Shown here: piece after piece, positions 58,966 through 64,000 of the stretch
Layout of the letters: each line of letters starts with the position of its first letter
Position numbering within the stretch: position 1 is the first letter of the stretch
NCBI GenBank assembly: GCA_023333565.1
Contig: JAJKFH010000071.1
Location: 1-64,000 of the forward strand
Source: Puffinus mauretanicus
Lineage: Eukaryota > Chordata > Aves > Procellariiformes > Procellariidae
Reading direction: 5' to 3'
Length of the DNA: 64,000 nucleotides
Notes under the pieces: model-generated
Told to the model about the DNA's origin: nothing
The model's database searches: none
What the model saw: the letters and a program-made list of their open reading frames with translations, nothing else
Program-made: the position numbers and the translations under genes

Positions 58966-59048
58966 GTGTGTGTGTGTTTTTATACATAAAAACAAAAAGT
59001 ACATCTGTGTGTGTGTATATATATATGTGTGTGTATATGTATTAAAAA
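58966..59048. repeat. TG/TA microsatellite
   Basis: Two blocks of (GT)n, at 58,967-58,978 and 59,006-59,014, are separated by an A-rich spacer and continue into (TA)n and (GT)n alternation. It is an ordinary short tandem repeat in intron 2. Confidence 0.9.
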
Positions 59049-61453
59049 TATAAAACTGCATACACAGGTACAGGTATTGGGCCACAGGCTTTAAAGCAAA
59101 CCTGTCTGTTGTTTCAGTCAGCAGATAAATTCACAAAAAGGTTGTCTTTATCTTTTGTGCTTATATTTTCTGTAATGTCTGCCTGACTCAGCAGGTGGTG
59201 GGATGTGTGGAAGCAGGAAGGAGGGCTGCAGAGTTCCTTCCCTGTCCGTAGGCTTAAGAAATCGCTGCTAGCCATGTGGAGTAATTGCCATGCCTTGCTC
59301 CCTTCTAGGCATGTATGCCAAGATAAAGGATTTAACTGCAGTCCTGGATTTCTCTCCCTTAATTTAGGGAAAGAATTGAATAATACGGGATGAAGTTTGT
59401 GCCAAGGTTTTGCAAATCTTGTGTGGTACTTGAGAAAGTATGTCTTCATGACCCAAGCGTTAGGTTTGTGATTCCAGCAAGATTAAGAATTGCAGTTGCT
59501 GATGCTGGTAGCGCTAGCTTTGCTTTTTCAGCTTCGGGAGAAATCTGCAGGGAAGATATGATGGTGTAGGAGGAGTTCTTAGACGTTGTTGTGTACTGTC
59601 TGTTCTGCATGGGAATTTTGGCAGCTGGCTGTGCCATGTATCAAGTACTGCCTTGCTCATTACAGGACCATCCTTTTGCTCATCCCTTCCTTTTCTTTGC
59701 TTTAGAAAATCTGTTTTCTGTATAGAACTTTGTTTTTTCTAAAGTTTGGGAAGTACTTTTAGATAAAAGCATGGCTTACTGATAGTTAAACTAATGGTGG
59801 GTTCTGACATTTAGGCGGATGGTGTTCTTCACAAAACTAGAAATTTTTCATCCCGCCAAAAAAAACCTGGGAAAGCAACAAAGCATTCTTCTGGTGCACC
59901 CTAGCAGTGCTGATACCGGTTTTTCTTCATTCTGGAAAATTTTGAGTTGCTGGAAACATCTTTGGCAGTAAATCCTCCTTATTCTAAATAGGTACATATC
60001 CAGTCTGCATTATTAACTGTAACCGCTACATGTACTAGTATTTCTTTTAAGCTAAGCTTTTTGTAAATGTATTGAGAACCAGCTGTTGAGATCACATGTT
60101 TATCCTGACGCTCTCTAGAAAGATGTCAGTACTGCTCCTAGATTTGTAATTAGTTGTTTTGTAGGGCCATGATAGAAAGACTGAGAACTATATGGAAGGA
60201 GAAAATTTGTTCTGCTTCTCACCTAAAAGATGCACTTCTAGAGTAAGATTGTGCCATAGATAGAGCTGTATAGGGTAAGCAGAGTGATGCCCATGACACT
60301 TTATGGAGAGATACTAGTCTCTGCTCAGGAGCCATAGAAAGCAGCCACATGCCTGCAAATACTCTACTTGATGTCGATGAAAGATTCAAAATACCAAAAA
60401 AAAGTCTGGTTTGGCAGTGCTGCTTCTTGGAGGAAAGGGCCACCAGCGCCTGCAGTGGGAGGTGTCCTACAACGCCTTACTGATCTGCTTGTACTGTAGC
60501 CTTGATCACAGGGTTTTGTAACAAAATCCAGCATGATGAGTAATTGTGATTTTGCACTTTGTCTCGTTTCTCTGTTGTGTACTGCCTATTTCTGAGAAGT
60601 TAGGGAAGGGAATGAAACACATTGTTTTCAGGTATAAACTCGTCGTATTCTGCAAAGCAGGATGTCTCCAGACTGCCTCCAAGACCTGTTTTGTAGGGGA
60701 AGGTTAAATAAACTTGGTGCTCGATGGTCCCCGATAATGGTACAAGCGCTTCTCTGCATATGCTTTTCAAGTGGAACAGATCTTTTCCTCTAGCAGGGCT
60801 GGTGAAGCTGGTAGCTGGGGCCTGAATATAAATAATCTGACTATTCATACACTGTGGGGGGGACATCTGTGTAAGGGGGGAGCACATGTTCACAAGGGAG
60901 AACACTTTCATCGTTTTCTGTGTAAAGCCCCTTTATTGTCAGTTAAGTGGCTTGGTTTTATTTGGTACGGCTAATAAGCAGTTGTTTCCTATGTTAGCCA
61001 CACATCAAACTTAGTCTGCGTTCTGTGGTTAAATAGTGTCAGCCCAGAGAGGAGAAGTAATTTGATGTTCTCTTAGCATGTGGAACATACTGTATTTATC
61101 TAATTGTGTATTCAGTTTAGGTTTCATTTCAGGCTGTAGTGGGCGTTTAAATCATCGCTCTCAGTAGTTTGATCCTATTTGCCAGATTTCAGGAAGTCTT
61201 GCATCCAACTTGAAGGAATGTATGGAAGCCTCGAATAGAAATGCTAGGAATAGGTAGTTCAACCAAATCTTTTTCCTGGATAAACTGCTTTTAAAGTAAT
61301 ATTCCTAAAAAAACTTTGCTTCATTCCAGGAACAAAGAAGAAAATATAATATTGGGGAGGGATCGTCTTAACTTTCATTCTCTGGCTTTGTAAACTGAAT
61401 TTTTGAAGGCTGTAATGCTTCTCGCTTAGTATGTTTTGCAGCCTTGGCTTTAA

Positions 61454-64000
<2,547 letters not shown>

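Overview
This is nuclear DNA of a bird. The window holds the 5' end of one protein-coding gene that I recognise, MKLN1 (muskelin), on the + strand. Its first four coding exons lie at 38,739-38,830, 53,165-53,234, 61,484-61,626 and 63,044-63,132, and the gene runs off the right edge. The bird assignment rests on a 5'-truncated CR1 LINE with the avian-type 3' end in intron 2 and on a 591-bp solo LTR at 25,891-26,481. I recognise that LTR as an endogenous-retrovirus family abundant in neoavian birds. No bacterial or other gene systems are present.

Layout. 1-37,650 is moderately GC-rich intergenic DNA in which I see no convincing coding exon. It carries several MIR-like SINE relics, at least two ancient CR1/L3-type LINE relics, the solo LTR, a roughly 1.1-kb minisatellite of 33-bp units (17,135-18,250), and a compact, almost perfect inverted repeat (19,877-19,967). 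From 37,660 to 39,560 comes the promoter region: a run of 25 C, a second 33/39-bp C-rich minisatellite, a CpG island, exon 1, a hexanucleotide repeat in the first bases of intron 1, and a G-rich tandem array of about 41-bp units. From about 39,600 to the end the DNA is AT-rich intron, interrupted by exons 2-4, old LINE relics, one younger CR1 and several microsatellites.

How it works together. The only gene product is muskelin, a subunit of the CTLH (GID-type) E3 ubiquitin ligase. The four exons encode the first 131 residues, most of the discoidin-like N-terminal domain, and the exon phases join cleanly. The promoter is TATA-less, CpG-rich and has a YY1-type motif over the start codon. The + strand is C-rich upstream and G-rich downstream of exon 1, so transcripts leaving in either direction would be G-rich. 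That is the pattern of a divergent promoter. In mammals the lncRNA LINC-PINT starts head-to-head with MKLN1, so a minus-strand lncRNA here is a reasonable inference, but I could not identify its exons.

Limits. Repeat families and MKLN1 were recognised from memory of consensus and protein sequence, not by search. Edges of old repeats are approximate.
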